Source: an uncultured Clostridia bacterium (GTDB taxonomy: Bacteria > Bacillota > Clostridia > Lachnospirales > CAG-274). From it: a stretch of 64,000 nucleotides of DNA. The translations under genes were made by a program, and so were the position numbers. The stretch lies in assembly GCA_947630725.1 (NCBI GenBank), contig CANRIS010000014.1, positions 1 through 64,000 on the forward strand, read 5' to 3'. The notes below the pieces were generated by a model. It was not told the DNA's origin. It was given only the letters and a program-made list of their open reading frames with translations, and made no database searches. Positions 51,045 to 60,041 of the stretch are shown piece after piece; the stretch's first letter is position 1; the number at the start of each line of letters is the position of its first letter.

Positions 51045-52115
51045 TTAATTATTTTTTAAGCAGCTTTCTATGACTTTTATTATTTCGTCAACTCCGTTGG
51101 GAAGTGAAGCTTCGGACATATTTTTTATATAATTATGCCTGTTGTTATAAATATTTATGACAGAATCGTACAGTGTTTCGTCCGTAAGGTTTTCTTCTTC
51201 AAGAACCTCGGCAAAGCCCTTTTCTTTGAAGGAATTTGCATTGAGGATCTGATCTCCTCTGCTTGCCTCTTTTGAAAGAGGAATGAGCAGCATAGGTTTT
51301 TTAAGATAGAGATATTCAAAAACGGAGTTGGATCCCGCTCTGGCGCATACTATATCGACAGCCGCAAAAATATCCTTAAGCTCCTCAGAAATAAATTCAT
51401 ATTGTCTGTAGCCTGCGTGATTCTTAAGGGTCATATCAATGTTTCCCTTTCCGCAGAGATGTATTATATCAAATTTTTCAGTCAGTCTGTCGATTATGCC
51501 CCTTACCGCATTGTTTATTTTTACTGAACCTATTGATCCTCCCATAATGAGAATTATAGGCTTGCTGCCGTCAAAGCCCACAAATTCAAGTCCCTTTTCT
51601 CTTTTGCCCTCAAAAAGATCGGCTCTGACGGGAGAACCTGTGAGTATGCCCTTTTTTTCGGGAATATATCTGAGAGTTTCGGGAAAGGAGGTACATATTT
51701 TTTTTGCAAATGGCGCAGCCAACTTGTTTGCAAGTCCGGGGGTTATATCCGACTCGTGGCATACAAGGGGTATGCCCTTTATTTTGGCTGCCGCTGCGAC
51801 AGGCACCCCCACAAAGCCTCCCTTTGAAAATATTATGTCGGGCTTAAGCTTGGATATTATGTTAACAGCCTGCCCCACGCCTTTTATTACTCTGAAAACA
51901 TCGGTAAAGTTTTTCATATCGAAATAACGGCGCAGTTTTCCCGAGCTTATTCCGTAGTAGGGTATGCTTTCATTTTCGATAAGTCCCTTTTCTATGCCGT
52001 CTTTGCTGCCTATATAGTATATATCATAGTTTTTTTTCCTAAGCTTTGGAAAGAGGGCAATATTAGGCGTAACGTGGCCTGCGGTGCCTCCTCCCGTAAA
52101 CAATATCTTTTTCAT
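51045..52115 (-). CDS. murG: MurG, lipid II-forming GlcNAc transferase, 356 aa
   Basis: Adds GlcNAc to lipid I at the inner membrane face. GGGTAGHVTPNIAL, SKGGFVGVPVAAAAK, HESDITPGLANKLA, and in the second domain MGGSIGSVKINNAV and SRAGSNSVFEYLYLKKPMLL-like (ARAGSNSVFEYLYLKKP). It stands alone, away from a dcw cluster. Confidence 0.95.
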   Translation of the reverse strand: MKKILFTGGGTAGHVTPNIALFPKLRKKNYDIYYIGSKDGIEKGLIENESIPYYGISSGKLRRYFDMKNFTDVFRVIKGVGQAVNIISKLKPDIIFSKGGFVGVPVAAAAKIKGIPLVCHESDITPGLANKLAAPFAKKICTSFPETLRYIPEKKGILTGSPVRADLFEGKREKGLEFVGFDGSKPIILIMGGSIGSVKINNAVRGIIDRLTEKFDIIHLCGKGNIDMTLKNHAGYRQYEFISEELKDIFAAVDIVCARAGSNSVFEYLYLKKPMLLIPLSKEASRGDQILNANSFKEKGFAEVLEEENLTDETLYDSVINIYNNRHNYIKNMSEASLPNGVDEIIKVIESCLKNN

Positions 52116-52219
52116 TTACTTTCATCTCCTATTCTGAAGCTGAGAGGCCGATATAAAATAAATTATACATAAGGTTTCTATTCAAGTCAATATTTTGACT
52201 AAAATATTTTTTAATCGCA

Positions 52220-52248
52220 TTGACAAATTTATTATAAAGTCATATAAT
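52220..52248 (+). promoter_or_regulatory. Promoter of ilvE
   Basis: TTGACA (52220-52225) and TATAAT (52243-52248) with 17-bp spacing. Confidence 0.8.
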
Positions 52249-52331
52249 TAGGGAAAATAAAGTTATAAGTATAAGTATATATGCTTATATTTATGCAGTT
52301 ATTCAATTTTAAAAAAAAGGAAGTATGCGTT

Positions 52332-53357
52332 ATGACAAAGAAAAATATAGATTGGTCGTCACTTGGCTTTGGCTACATAAAGACCGACAAGAGATTTGTT
52401 TCTGACTATAAGGACGGAAAATGGTCCGAGGGAAGGCTCATTGAGGACGCAAATGTTGTTATCAACGAGTGCGCAGGGGTTCTTCAATATGCTCAGACTG
52501 TGTTCGAGGGTCTTAAGGCATATACGACCGTTGACGGACATATCGTTACATTCCGCCCCGATCTTAACGGCGAAAGACTTGAAATGTCCGCAGCAAGACT
52601 TGAAATACCCGTATATCCCAAAGAAAAGTTTGTTGACGCCGTAGTAAAGACGGTTGAGGCAAACGCCGATTATGTGCCTCCTTACGGAACGGGAGCTACT
52701 CTCTATGTACGTCCCTATATTTTCGGCAGCTCATCGGTAATAGGCGTTAAGCCTGCCGATGAATATCAGTTCAGAGTATTTACAACTCCCGTAGGACCTT
52801 ATTTCAAGGGAGGCGCAAAGCCCATAACCATAAGAGTCAGCGACTATGACAGAGCTGCTCCTCACGGAACGGGACATATAAAGGCAGGTCTTAACTATGC
52901 AATGAGCCTTTATCAGATAGTTGACGCTCACAACAAGGGCTTTGACGAAAATATGTATTTAGATGCGGCTACAAGAACCAAGGTAGAAGAAACGGGAGGA
53001 GCCAACTTTATTTTTATAACAAAGGACAATACCGTTGTTACTCCCAAGTCTGACAGTATACTTCCCTCCATAACAAGACGTTCTCTTATGTATGTTGCGG
53101 AACACTATCTCGGTCTTAAGGTAGAACACAGAGAGGTTAAGTTCAGCGAGCTCAGCGACTTTGTGGAATGCGGTCTTTGCGGAACGGCGGCTGTTATTTC
53201 TCCCGTAGGAAAGGTATATGACCACGGTAAGGAAATCTGCTTCCCCGCAGGAATGGAAAAAATGGGTCCCGTGACACAAAAGCTTTATGAAACACTTACG
53301 GGTATTCAGATGGGCAAGATCGAGGCTCCCGAAGGCTGGATAAAGGTAATAAAATAA
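52332..53357 (+). CDS. ilvE: Branched-chain amino acid aminotransferase, 341 aa
   Basis: PLP class IV transaminase for Leu, Ile and Val. Start MTKKNIDWSSLGFGYIKTDK at 52332 with AAAGGAAG; an upstream ATG at 52281 has none. Motifs: GLKAYTTVDG, VRPYIFGSS, HGTGHIKAGLNYAMS with the PLP Lys, EETGGANFIFI, and CGTAAVISPVG. The length matches group-III BCATs. Confidence 0.93.
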   Translation: MTKKNIDWSSLGFGYIKTDKRFVSDYKDGKWSEGRLIEDANVVINECAGVLQYAQTVFEGLKAYTTVDGHIVTFRPDLNGERLEMSAARLEIPVYPKEKFVDAVVKTVEANADYVPPYGTGATLYVRPYIFGSSSVIGVKPADEYQFRVFTTPVGPYFKGGAKPITIRVSDYDRAAPHGTGHIKAGLNYAMSLYQIVDAHNKGFDENMYLDAATRTKVEETGGANFIFITKDNTVVTPKSDSILPSITRRSLMYVAEHYLGLKVEHREVKFSELSDFVECGLCGTAAVISPVGKVYDHGKEICFPAGMEKMGPVTQKLYETLTGIQMGKIEAPEGWIKVIK

Positions 53358-53390
53358 TAAATAATAAATAAAAAATAAATCATAAACATA

Positions 53391-53425
53391 AAAACAGTCT
53401 GCGCTTTAAAAGTACAGACTGTTTT
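53391..53425. terminator. Terminator between ilvE and uppP
   Basis: AAAACAGTCTG and CAGACTGTTTT form a perfect 11-bp stem with T or A runs suiting both convergent genes. Confidence 0.8.
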
Positions 53426-53431
53426 AGATTA

Positions 53432-54250
53432 TCAGAAAAACATAAAATAAATGAGTACGACTGCTCCCAGAATTATTCTGTATATTCCGAAGGGCTTGAA
53501 GTCGTTGCGCTTTACATAGTCCATAAGGAACTTTATGGCAAGTATCGAAACTATAAAGGAGGATACCATACCCGTTATAAGAATGGCAGCCTCGGATCCC
53601 GTAAAGTCAAAACCGAATTTTATAAGCTTAAGTAGACTTGCTCCGAGCATAACGGGAACGGCGAGGAAAAACGTAAATTCCGCCGCAACATATCTCGAAC
53701 AGCCTATCAGAAGTCCGCCTATTATTGTTGCTCCCGAACGGGATGTGCCGGGTATAAGAGCAAGCACCTGAAAAAGACCTATTTCAAAGGCTGTGACAAA
53801 AGGCAGGTTTTCAAGACTGCGATAACGGGGACTTTTGTTTTTGTTTGAATTTTCAACAATTATAAAAATAAAGCCGTAGATAATGAGCATAAGAGCCACT
53901 ACTATGGGATTAAACAGATATTTGTCCAGAATATCGTCAAAAAGTATGCCTGCAACTCCTGCGGGGATACACGCCAGAATTATTTTGAGCCAGAGTATAT
54001 AAACCGACTTTTTTTCGGACGGGCGTTTTTTTGGCGAAAAGGGATTTAGCTTTCTGAAAAAAACAGCCACGACCGCAAGTATGGCTCCAAGCTGAATGAC
54101 TACGTCAAACAGTTCATAAAATTCGTCTGTTACATTGAGACTTATAAATTCCTGCGCAAGTATAAGATGGCCTGTGGAGCTTATGGGCAGCCATTCAGTA
54201 ATACCCTCTATAACTCCCAGAATAATGGTTTTTATAATTTCAAATATCAT
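53432..54250 (-). CDS. uppP: Undecaprenyl-diphosphatase, 272 aa
   Basis: Membrane phosphatase that recycles the C55 carrier. Motifs GVIEGITEWLPISSTGHLIL (catalytic Glu and Ser region) and PGTSRSGATIIGGLLIG (catalytic Arg). About 8 membrane helices. Full length. Works with MurG and the nearby glycosyltransferases through the shared lipid carrier. Confidence 0.95.
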   Translation of the reverse strand: MIFEIIKTIILGVIEGITEWLPISSTGHLILAQEFISLNVTDEFYELFDVVIQLGAILAVVAVFFRKLNPFSPKKRPSEKKSVYILWLKIILACIPAGVAGILFDDILDKYLFNPIVVALMLIIYGFIFIIVENSNKNKSPRYRSLENLPFVTAFEIGLFQVLALIPGTSRSGATIIGGLLIGCSRYVAAEFTFFLAVPVMLGASLLKLIKFGFDFTGSEAAILITGMVSSFIVSILAIKFLMDYVKRNDFKPFGIYRIILGAVVLIYFMFF

Positions 54251-54397
54251 AGCTTACCTCTCATAAAAATAATAAGAAAATTATAGCATTAAAGAGAATA
54301 AAAGTAAATACCGGATTGTTAAAAAAGTAAATTTATTGGTAATAAGAAAAGTATCCAACAAATGTATTATAAAAAGCGTCGCAGACTTTAATCCGCA

Positions 54398-54578
54398 GGA
54401 CGAGCTTCGCCCGTCCGAGGAATAAATTTCAATTTGCGAAAAAACGTAGTTTTTGGAACAAATTGAAATTTATATTCCTTTATCCAAATGAAGTCGCCGG
54501 CTTGCCCGGCACGCACATTTGGCCTCATCAAAATGCGGCTGCATTTTGATGACAGCGTGTCGAGGAATCGACACGCTG
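54398..54578. other. Cluster of five strong hairpins between uppP and spoIIP
   Basis: In order: GGACG...CGTCC (54398-54416); AAATTTCAATTTG with CAAATTGAAATTT (54424-54471, 13 bp perfect, extendable); GCCGG...CCGGC nested inside CCAAATG...CATTTGG (54484-54522); TCATCAAAATGC-GGCT-GCATTTTGATGA (54525-54552); CAGCGTGTCGA-GGAA-TCGACACGCTG (54553-54578). No ORF. May act as the spoIIP terminator, a structured RNA or a repetitive element. Confidence 0.75.
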
Positions 54579-54592
54579 AGTATACAAAATTG

Positions 54593-55579
54593 TTAATCGT
54601 CCTGTTCTTTTTTGAGTATTGTTTCGGCTATTACAGACGCAAGGGGTTCGCAGGCGTTGTACTCCTCCTCGACAGTGTTTGTCTGCGCTCCCATTTCAAT
54701 GAGAGTAGACAAAGGCTTCATATGGAGGGAGTATCTGTAGGCGTTTATATATATTTTTCTTGCAAAGCCCGGATATGCCGCATCAGCATTTTTTTTCATT
54801 TTATAGCTTAGAGCAAGATTTGTTTTCAGATAGGGATTTTCAAGTCCCTCTATTTCTGTGAGGGTGCCGTTTTTCCATATTCTGCATATGCCGTTGAAAA
54901 ACATTACCTGAGCGGTGCTTTTTCCGTCAATGTCGGTCACAAGACGGGTGCCGTCCGCTACGCCGTCCCTGTGCAGATCTATAACCATTTCGATAGATTT
55001 GTTTTTTTTGAGATAATCCCTTATGACAGGCTCCATTCTTTCATATGCCCCAAGAATTGAAACCTCTCCGTCTATGTAGTCAAATTTATCGGTTACATGG
55101 AGGCAGTTTATACCATATTTTTCTTCAAGAATACGGCACAGCTCATCTCCCACTCCCACAATGGTATCTTCTTCTGTATTCGGGCGGCTGTCAGCAAACG
55201 CCTCATGAGAATGAGTATGGAAAACAAGAACCTTTGGTTTTTTCTTTTTGAGCTTTATAGTCAGATTTTCTTTTTCAAAGGCCTCTGTATTGAAAAGCTT
55301 TGGGTCTAATCCTGTTTTTCCGTCAACGATATAATAATTTTTTTTGAGGGTTTCAAGACTTTCGTTATCTTCTGTCTCATAGGATTCTGAAAGAGACAGC
55401 TCGGGGTTGAATATCAAAAGAGGATTTTCAACGAAAACGGTTTTATCATCTCCAAGAAAAAGTCTGTAAAGCAAAAAAAGTATGAGCAAAAAAACAACAA
55501 AAAAAATAAATCTTTTAATTTTTAAGCCTCTGCGCTTTTTTATGGGTCTTTTTCTTTGTCTTTTGCTTTTTCTGTACAT
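54593..55579 (-). CDS. spoIIP: Stage II sporulation protein P, 328 aa
   Basis: Peptidoglycan amidase and endopeptidase needed for engulfment in spore formation. N-terminal basic stretch and a membrane helix at residues ~25-45 (FIFFVVFLLILFLLYRLFL). The catalytic domain starts KVLVFHTHSHEAFADSRP, with zinc His and Glu, then DLHRDGVADG and the C-terminal IEMGAQTNTVEEE with another ligand. Only sporulation-specific gene in the window. Confidence 0.92.
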   Translation of the reverse strand: MYRKSKRQRKRPIKKRRGLKIKRFIFFVVFLLILFLLYRLFLGDDKTVFVENPLLIFNPELSLSESYETEDNESLETLKKNYYIVDGKTGLDPKLFNTEAFEKENLTIKLKKKKPKVLVFHTHSHEAFADSRPNTEEDTIVGVGDELCRILEEKYGINCLHVTDKFDYIDGEVSILGAYERMEPVIRDYLKKNKSIEMVIDLHRDGVADGTRLVTDIDGKSTAQVMFFNGICRIWKNGTLTEIEGLENPYLKTNLALSYKMKKNADAAYPGFARKIYINAYRYSLHMKPLSTLIEMGAQTNTVEEEYNACEPLASVIAETILKKEQDD

Positions 55580-55651
55580 AAAAACCTCAGCCCCTTAAGC
55601 CCTTTTTTTCATAACAATATATTTTATGCCAAAACAGTGTTATCAATGTAT

Positions 55652-56485
55652 TTAATTATACATCAGATTCATATAAAAAGGCTTTTCGGTTTTATAAAAA
55701 TAAGCCATTCCCAAAGGCTTTGTTCCGCCCGTGCTTCTGAATTTTCCCTTATGGGCTTTCAGCTCCGAAAGTATTTTTTCCATAAGAATATTTTTTTGAC
55801 AGCCCATGGCCTCATCGAAAAAAATGTTGTTGTCATCGTCAAAGGAATAAAAACAATATGCCAAAGGCGTATCTTTTTCAAAAAGTCCTTTGCAGCCTCC
55901 TCCGAATTTTTTGAACATATCCTTTTGAGTTTCAAAAAAAGCCTTGTCTCTTTTTATGTATGAGCCGCAGGAAAGCTCTCTTTCGTATATTTTTATCATA
56001 TCTTCGGCATCTATTTCGCCTGTTTCGACTGTATTTTCTGCAAAATTGTCGGCGTCTTGATCGTGTGAGGGGGCATAAACTTCCCTTTCGGATATAAAGG
56101 CTGCCTTTTTATAGCCGAGTTTTTCATAAAATCCAAAAAGATTGCTGCTGCCCGGTATGAGTATGGAGGTCGCTTTTCCCTTTTTTATGTCTTCTCTGTG
56201 AGATCTTTCGATAAGTCTGCGGCATATGCCATTGCCCCTGTATTGAGGCAGAGTTGCGACAGCATAAAGATAGGTGGCCTCTCCAAGCCCCTCTATATAA
56301 CAGTCTATTTCCTCCGCCATGGCTCTTATGCTGTTGTTTTCAATATCCACAAGGGTATTTTCGGCTGAAAAAATATTTTTAAAGAACCATCGGCAAAAAT
56401 CCTCCTCATCGGGAAAGCATATATTGAATATATCCATAAGCTTAGGTTCAAGACTTTTGTCGGCGTATACTATCAACAGTACCAC
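55652..56485 (-). CDS. GNAT-family N-acetyltransferase, 277 aa
   Basis: An N-terminal GNAT domain with ATLPQYRGNGICRRLIERSH (acetyl-CoA loop) and GSSNLFGFYEKLGYKKAAFI, then a second, degenerate GNAT-like half (~150-277), as in two-domain acetyltransferases. The start at GTG 56485 overlaps the upstream gene by 13 bp; TTG at 56476 is an alternative. Substrate unknown; its usual partner is the DUF2156 gene. Confidence 0.8.
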   Translation of the reverse strand: MVLLIVYADKSLEPKLMDIFNICFPDEEDFCRWFFKNIFSAENTLVDIENNSIRAMAEEIDCYIEGLGEATYLYAVATLPQYRGNGICRRLIERSHREDIKKGKATSILIPGSSNLFGFYEKLGYKKAAFISEREVYAPSHDQDADNFAENTVETGEIDAEDMIKIYERELSCGSYIKRDKAFFETQKDMFKKFGGGCKGLFEKDTPLAYCFYSFDDDNNIFFDEAMGCQKNILMEKILSELKAHKGKFRSTGGTKPLGMAYFYKTEKPFYMNLMYN

Positions 56486-57375
56486 CCCTCATAAGCGTCT
56501 CCCAAAAATTCGGGACAATATGACAGCTTTGCCTGTCTCAGACCGTCTATGCCCATGTCCTCTTCTCTGTTTATGTATTTGTATGAGGAGAGGTTTCTCT
56601 TTGCAAATTCGTTGTTTATTATCTGATAGGCTCCGTTTATATCGGGCAGAGCCTTTTCTATATTGACATCAAAAACGTCCCTGCTGAATTCTGTTCCCAA
56701 TGTCATGGCTATGACCTGTCCTTCAAGCCTTATAAGTCCTCCCTTGACGTTAAGCTCCCGTCTGTTGTCAAGAAGGATTTTTACCGCGAGGGTCTCGTCC
56801 TCAAAATTCTCCGAGCCGTGCATATCTGCCCAGCGCAGTTGAAACGAATAAAATTCTTCCGCATTGTATTCGTCAAGGTCTTCATAGATCCATTTTCCCT
56901 CGTTGTCCTTTATAAATCTGTTGAGATGATTCTTTTTTCTGTGGAGCTTTTTTCCCTTAAGCTCTATAAGGGATTCCGAAGTATATATATAGTCGGCAAA
57001 ATCTCTTGACGGTATAAGGTTGAAACCGTCAAATGTGCTGTCAGCCAGCTCCTTCTGCCAAGAGCTTGAAGAACAGAACCACATTTTTCCGTCATGGTCT
57101 CTCTTTCCCTCGTCAATAAGTATCCGGAGGGCGTCTTTATATCCCTCTTTTTTGCCGAAGGGCAGAAAATAAAAATGGACGTCACTTTCGGGAGACATCA
57201 TCTTTATATACAAATAGTCGTTATATACGGCAAATTCGGTGCAGTATTTGAACCTCCACATATAAAGGTTTCCGAAATTGTGATCGGCCAGAAAACCGCT
57301 TTCCTTTTTAAGATAGCTGTTGAGCAGCTCCTTGTCTTTTAATTCGATGCTTCTGAATAAAAGTCTTTCAGACAT
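56473..57375 (-). CDS. DUF2156 protein (GNAT-like, MprF C-domain-like), 300 aa
   Basis: Two tandem acyltransferase-like halves. Motifs DFADYIYTSESLIELKGKKL followed by HRKKNHLNRF near residues 130-165 and a C-terminal INREEDMGIDGLRQAKLSYC are typical for DUF2156, related to aminoacyl-tRNA-dependent lipid-modifying domains. Start ATG 57375 or TTG 57381. Coupled to the GNAT gene by overlap. Confidence 0.85.
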   Translation of the reverse strand: MSERLLFRSIELKDKELLNSYLKKESGFLADHNFGNLYMWRFKYCTEFAVYNDYLYIKMMSPESDVHFYFLPFGKKEGYKDALRILIDEGKRDHDGKMWFCSSSSWQKELADSTFDGFNLIPSRDFADYIYTSESLIELKGKKLHRKKNHLNRFIKDNEGKWIYEDLDEYNAEEFYSFQLRWADMHGSENFEDETLAVKILLDNRRELNVKGGLIRLEGQVIAMTLGTEFSRDVFDVNIEKALPDINGAYQIINNEFAKRNLSSYKYINREEDMGIDGLRQAKLSYCPEFLGDAYEGWYC

Positions 57376-57568
57376 ATACAATAAAAACCTCTTTTCCGCA
57401 CAGTGATCGTTTTCTTATTGCACGCTTTTTCTATTATACTCCATACGGATCAAAAATTCAACTGTTCCTAAAAATTTTAAGAATTGTCCGAAAGGAATAC
57501 GGGGCGATAAGGACGGAGCGGTTTTAAAAATTTATAGCTCCTTTAGATTAAAGATTGGCATTAACTGT

Positions 57569-57597
57569 TGCATACGGAATAAATTTATGTTAAAATA
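57569..57597 (+). promoter_or_regulatory. Promoter of the AIM24-family gene
   Basis: TTGCAT (57569-57574) and TAAAAT (57592-57597), 17-bp spacing, 51 bp before the start codon. Confidence 0.65.
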
Positions 57598-57648
57598 CAA
57601 TGAAAGCATTGACAGAGTAATCATGACAATGACCGAAAGGAGAACAAA

Positions 57649-58329
57649 ATGAAATACAGAATAGTGGGAACCACCGTTCCGGCAGTAGAGCTTAAGCTCA
57701 ACAGAGGCGAATCAATGTATACTCAGAGCGGCGGACTTGCATGGCAGAGCAACGGAATAAGAATGGAAACAAACGTAAAGGGCGGCCTTATGAAGGGCTT
57801 GGGAAGAATGTTTTCGGGAGAGTCTCTTTTTATGGCTACATATACGGCAGAGACTGACGATGCGCTCATAGCCTTTGCGTCTACCGTACCCGGAGCCGTT
57901 ATACCCGTGGACACAGACAATACGTCCTTTATAATCCAAAAGGGAGCCTTTCTTGCGGCTGAATCAAGCGTACATCTTGAAACGGTTTTTACGAAGAAAT
58001 TCGGAGCAGGTCTTTTCGGCGGCGAGGGCTTTATTATGCAGAGAATCGACGGCAGCGGAATGTGCTTTCTTGAAATAGACGGAGATATGGTCAAAAAAGA
58101 GCTTAAATCGGGAGAAGTGCTTAAAGTCGATACGGGCAACGTAGTGGCCTTTGAGGACAGCGTCAGCTATGAAATAGAAACCGTAAAGGGACTGGGTAAC
58201 ATTTTCTTCGGAGGAGAGGGGCTTTTCCTCACAAGACTCGTAGGCCCGGGAACAGTCATTCTCCAGACCCAGAACTTCCACGATTTTGCAGGAAAAATAA
58301 TAAAGCTTATGCCCGCAAAGGCAAACTGA
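57649..58329 (+). CDS. AIM24 / TIGR00266 family protein, 226 aa
   Basis: Beta-helix-like protein with internal similarity: SMYTQSGGLAWQSNGIRMET, GLGRMFSGESLFMATYTAE, KKFGAGLFGGEGFIMQRIDG and GNIFFGGEGLFLTRLVGPG. The FxGEGLF-type repeats are diagnostic. Biochemical role unknown. AAAGGAG before the ATG. The small gene at 58354 follows 24 bp later. Confidence 0.9.
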   Translation: MKYRIVGTTVPAVELKLNRGESMYTQSGGLAWQSNGIRMETNVKGGLMKGLGRMFSGESLFMATYTAETDDALIAFASTVPGAVIPVDTDNTSFIIQKGAFLAAESSVHLETVFTKKFGAGLFGGEGFIMQRIDGSGMCFLEIDGDMVKKELKSGEVLKVDTGNVVAFEDSVSYEIETVKGLGNIFFGGEGLFLTRLVGPGTVILQTQNFHDFAGKIIKLMPAKAN

Positions 58330-58353
58330 ACCGAAAAAAAGAGGATTTGAGAT

Positions 58354-58596
58354 ATGTATAAAATGACAAAGGACGACTTTGTTTTTGAAGTAAAGGAGGA
58401 GCTTTGCTGCTATGAAGAAATAGGCGACAAGGGAGCGCAAAGGTGGGAGCAGGGCTTTGAAAAATGGCTTTCCGAACACCCGATGACATCGTTCAGGCTT
58501 GATGACGAAAGCGATGTTTTTGAAATAGCGGACGAGTATGTCGAAGCCGTTGAAACAAAAAACGAAACAAACTATTGGAAAAATTTCAAAATTTAA
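58354..58596 (+). CDS. Small acidic conserved-type protein, 80 aa
   Basis: MYKMTKDDFVFEVKEELCCY, then WEQGFEKWLSEHPMTSFRLD and a C-terminal acidic helix. Net negative charge. GAGGATTTGAG precedes the ATG. Probably co-transcribed with the AIM24 gene. Function unknown. Confidence 0.7.
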   Translation: MYKMTKDDFVFEVKEELCCYEEIGDKGAQRWEQGFEKWLSEHPMTSFRLDDESDVFEIADEYVEAVETKNETNYWKNFKI

Positions 58597-58631
58597 CCGA
58601 CAGGTAAATCCCGCGCCTTTTCAAGCGGCGA

Positions 58632-58655
58632 AAGCGGAGTACGAATATCATTGAC
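58632..58655. repeat. Dispersed 24-bp motif, copy 2
   Basis: AAGCGGAGTACGAATATC plus ATTGAC, one base different from 39667-39690. It lies 25 bp before glyA. Confidence 0.6.
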
Positions 58656-58679
58656 AAACAGAGAAAGGAAAAATAAATT

Positions 58680-59918
58680 ATGTACAGTTTAGATTATGTA
58701 AGAAGTGTTGACCCCGATATAGCAAAGGCAATAGAGGACGAGCTTTCACGTCAGAGACAGAATATAGAGCTTATAGCCTCCGAAAATATAGTTTCAAAGG
58801 CTGTTATGGCAGCTATGGGAACACCTCTTACAAACAAATATGCCGAGGGACTTCCCGGAAAGAGATATTACGGCGGCTGTCAGTGCGTTGACGTTGCCGA
58901 AAATATCGCAAGAGAGCGTGCGTGCGAGCTTTTCGGAGCGGAACACGCAAATGTTCAGCCTCATTCGGGAGCGCAGGCAAACTTTGCCGTATTTTTTGCA
59001 CTTATGCAGCCCGGCGACACATTTATGGGTATGAACCTCGCTCACGGTGGACATCTTTCTCACGGATCGCCCGTAAACGTATCGGGAAAGCAGTATAATA
59101 TGGTTCCCTATGGAGTAAACAAAGAGACCGAAACCATAGACTATGAAGAGATAGAGAGAATAGCCCTTGAATGCAAACCCAAGATGATACTTGCGGGAGC
59201 CTCTGCATATTCGAGAACGATCGACTTTAAGCGTTTCAGAGAAATATGCGACAAGGTAGGGGCATATTTTATGGTAGATATGGCTCATATCGCAGGACTT
59301 GTGGCAGGAGGAGAACATCCCAGTCCGGTTCCTTATGCCGATGTTGTAACGACTACCACACATAAAACCCTGAGAGGCCCCAGAGGAGGACTTATCCTCT
59401 GCAAGGAGGAGCTTGCAAAGGATATAGACAAGGCAGTATTTCCGGGTACACAGGGCGGTCCCCTTATGCACACCATTTCGGCAAAGGCAGTATGCTTCAA
59501 GGAGGCTCTTGACCCGAGCTTTAAGGAATATGCAAAGCAGGTCGTAAAGAACGCAAAGGCTCTTGCCGACAGACTTGTGGAAAACGGTCTGAGAATAGTT
59601 TCGGGAGGCACCGACAATCATCTTATGCTTGTGGATCTCCGTCCCATAAATATGACGGGAAAAACAGCCGAAAAATATCTTGACGATATACGCATAACAG
59701 CAAACAAGAACGGCATACCCTTCGATCCCGAAAAGCCCTTTGTGACAAGCGGTATACGTCTCGGTTCTCCTGCGGTGACTACAAGAGGATTCAAAGAGGA
59801 CGATATGAGAGAAATAGGCGATATAATCACTATGGTACTCAAGGACTATGACAAAAACAAGGAAGAGGGAGCGGCAAGAGTAAAAGCCCTTGTTGAAAAA
59901 TATCCTCTTTATGAATAA
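58680..59918 (+). CDS. glyA: Serine hydroxymethyltransferase, 412 aa
   Basis: PLP enzyme converting serine and tetrahydrofolate to glycine and methylene-THF. Motifs [52 protein letters not shown] and the PLP-Lys motif [16 protein letters not shown]. Full length. GAAAGGAAA before the ATG. Confidence 0.97.
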   Translation: MYSLDYVRSVDPDIAKAIEDELSRQRQNIELIASENIVSKAVMAAMGTPLTNKYAEGLPGKRYYGGCQCVDVAENIARERACELFGAEHANVQPHSGAQANFAVFFALMQPGDTFMGMNLAHGGHLSHGSPVNVSGKQYNMVPYGVNKETETIDYEEIERIALECKPKMILAGASAYSRTIDFKRFREICDKVGAYFMVDMAHIAGLVAGGEHPSPVPYADVVTTTTHKTLRGPRGGLILCKEELAKDIDKAVFPGTQGGPLMHTISAKAVCFKEALDPSFKEYAKQVVKNAKALADRLVENGLRIVSGGTDNHLMLVDLRPINMTGKTAEKYLDDIRITANKNGIPFDPEKPFVTSGIRLGSPAVTTRGFKEDDMREIGDIITMVLKDYDKNKEEGAARVKALVEKYPLYE

Positions 59919-59940
59919 TAGACTCTCCCGGGCTTTTGCC

Positions 59941-60010
59941 ATGCCTTCGGGCATTTGAAACAAACAAATAAAAATCTGCTTTAAACCGCTGTGATTCTGC
60001 AGCGGTTTAA
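59941..60010. terminator. Hairpins after glyA
   Basis: ATGCC-TTCG-GGCAT (59941-59954) and TTAAACCGCTG...CAGCGGTTTAA (59981-60010, perfect 11-bp stem). T runs are weak on the plus strand. Confidence 0.5.
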
Positions 60011-60041
60011 GATTGTAAAAAAATAATAAAAGGAAATGAAT

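Noticed and set aside
58794..59963. Minus-strand 389-residue ORF
   Set aside because: Shadow of glyA with high Cys/His/Ser content typical of antisense frames.
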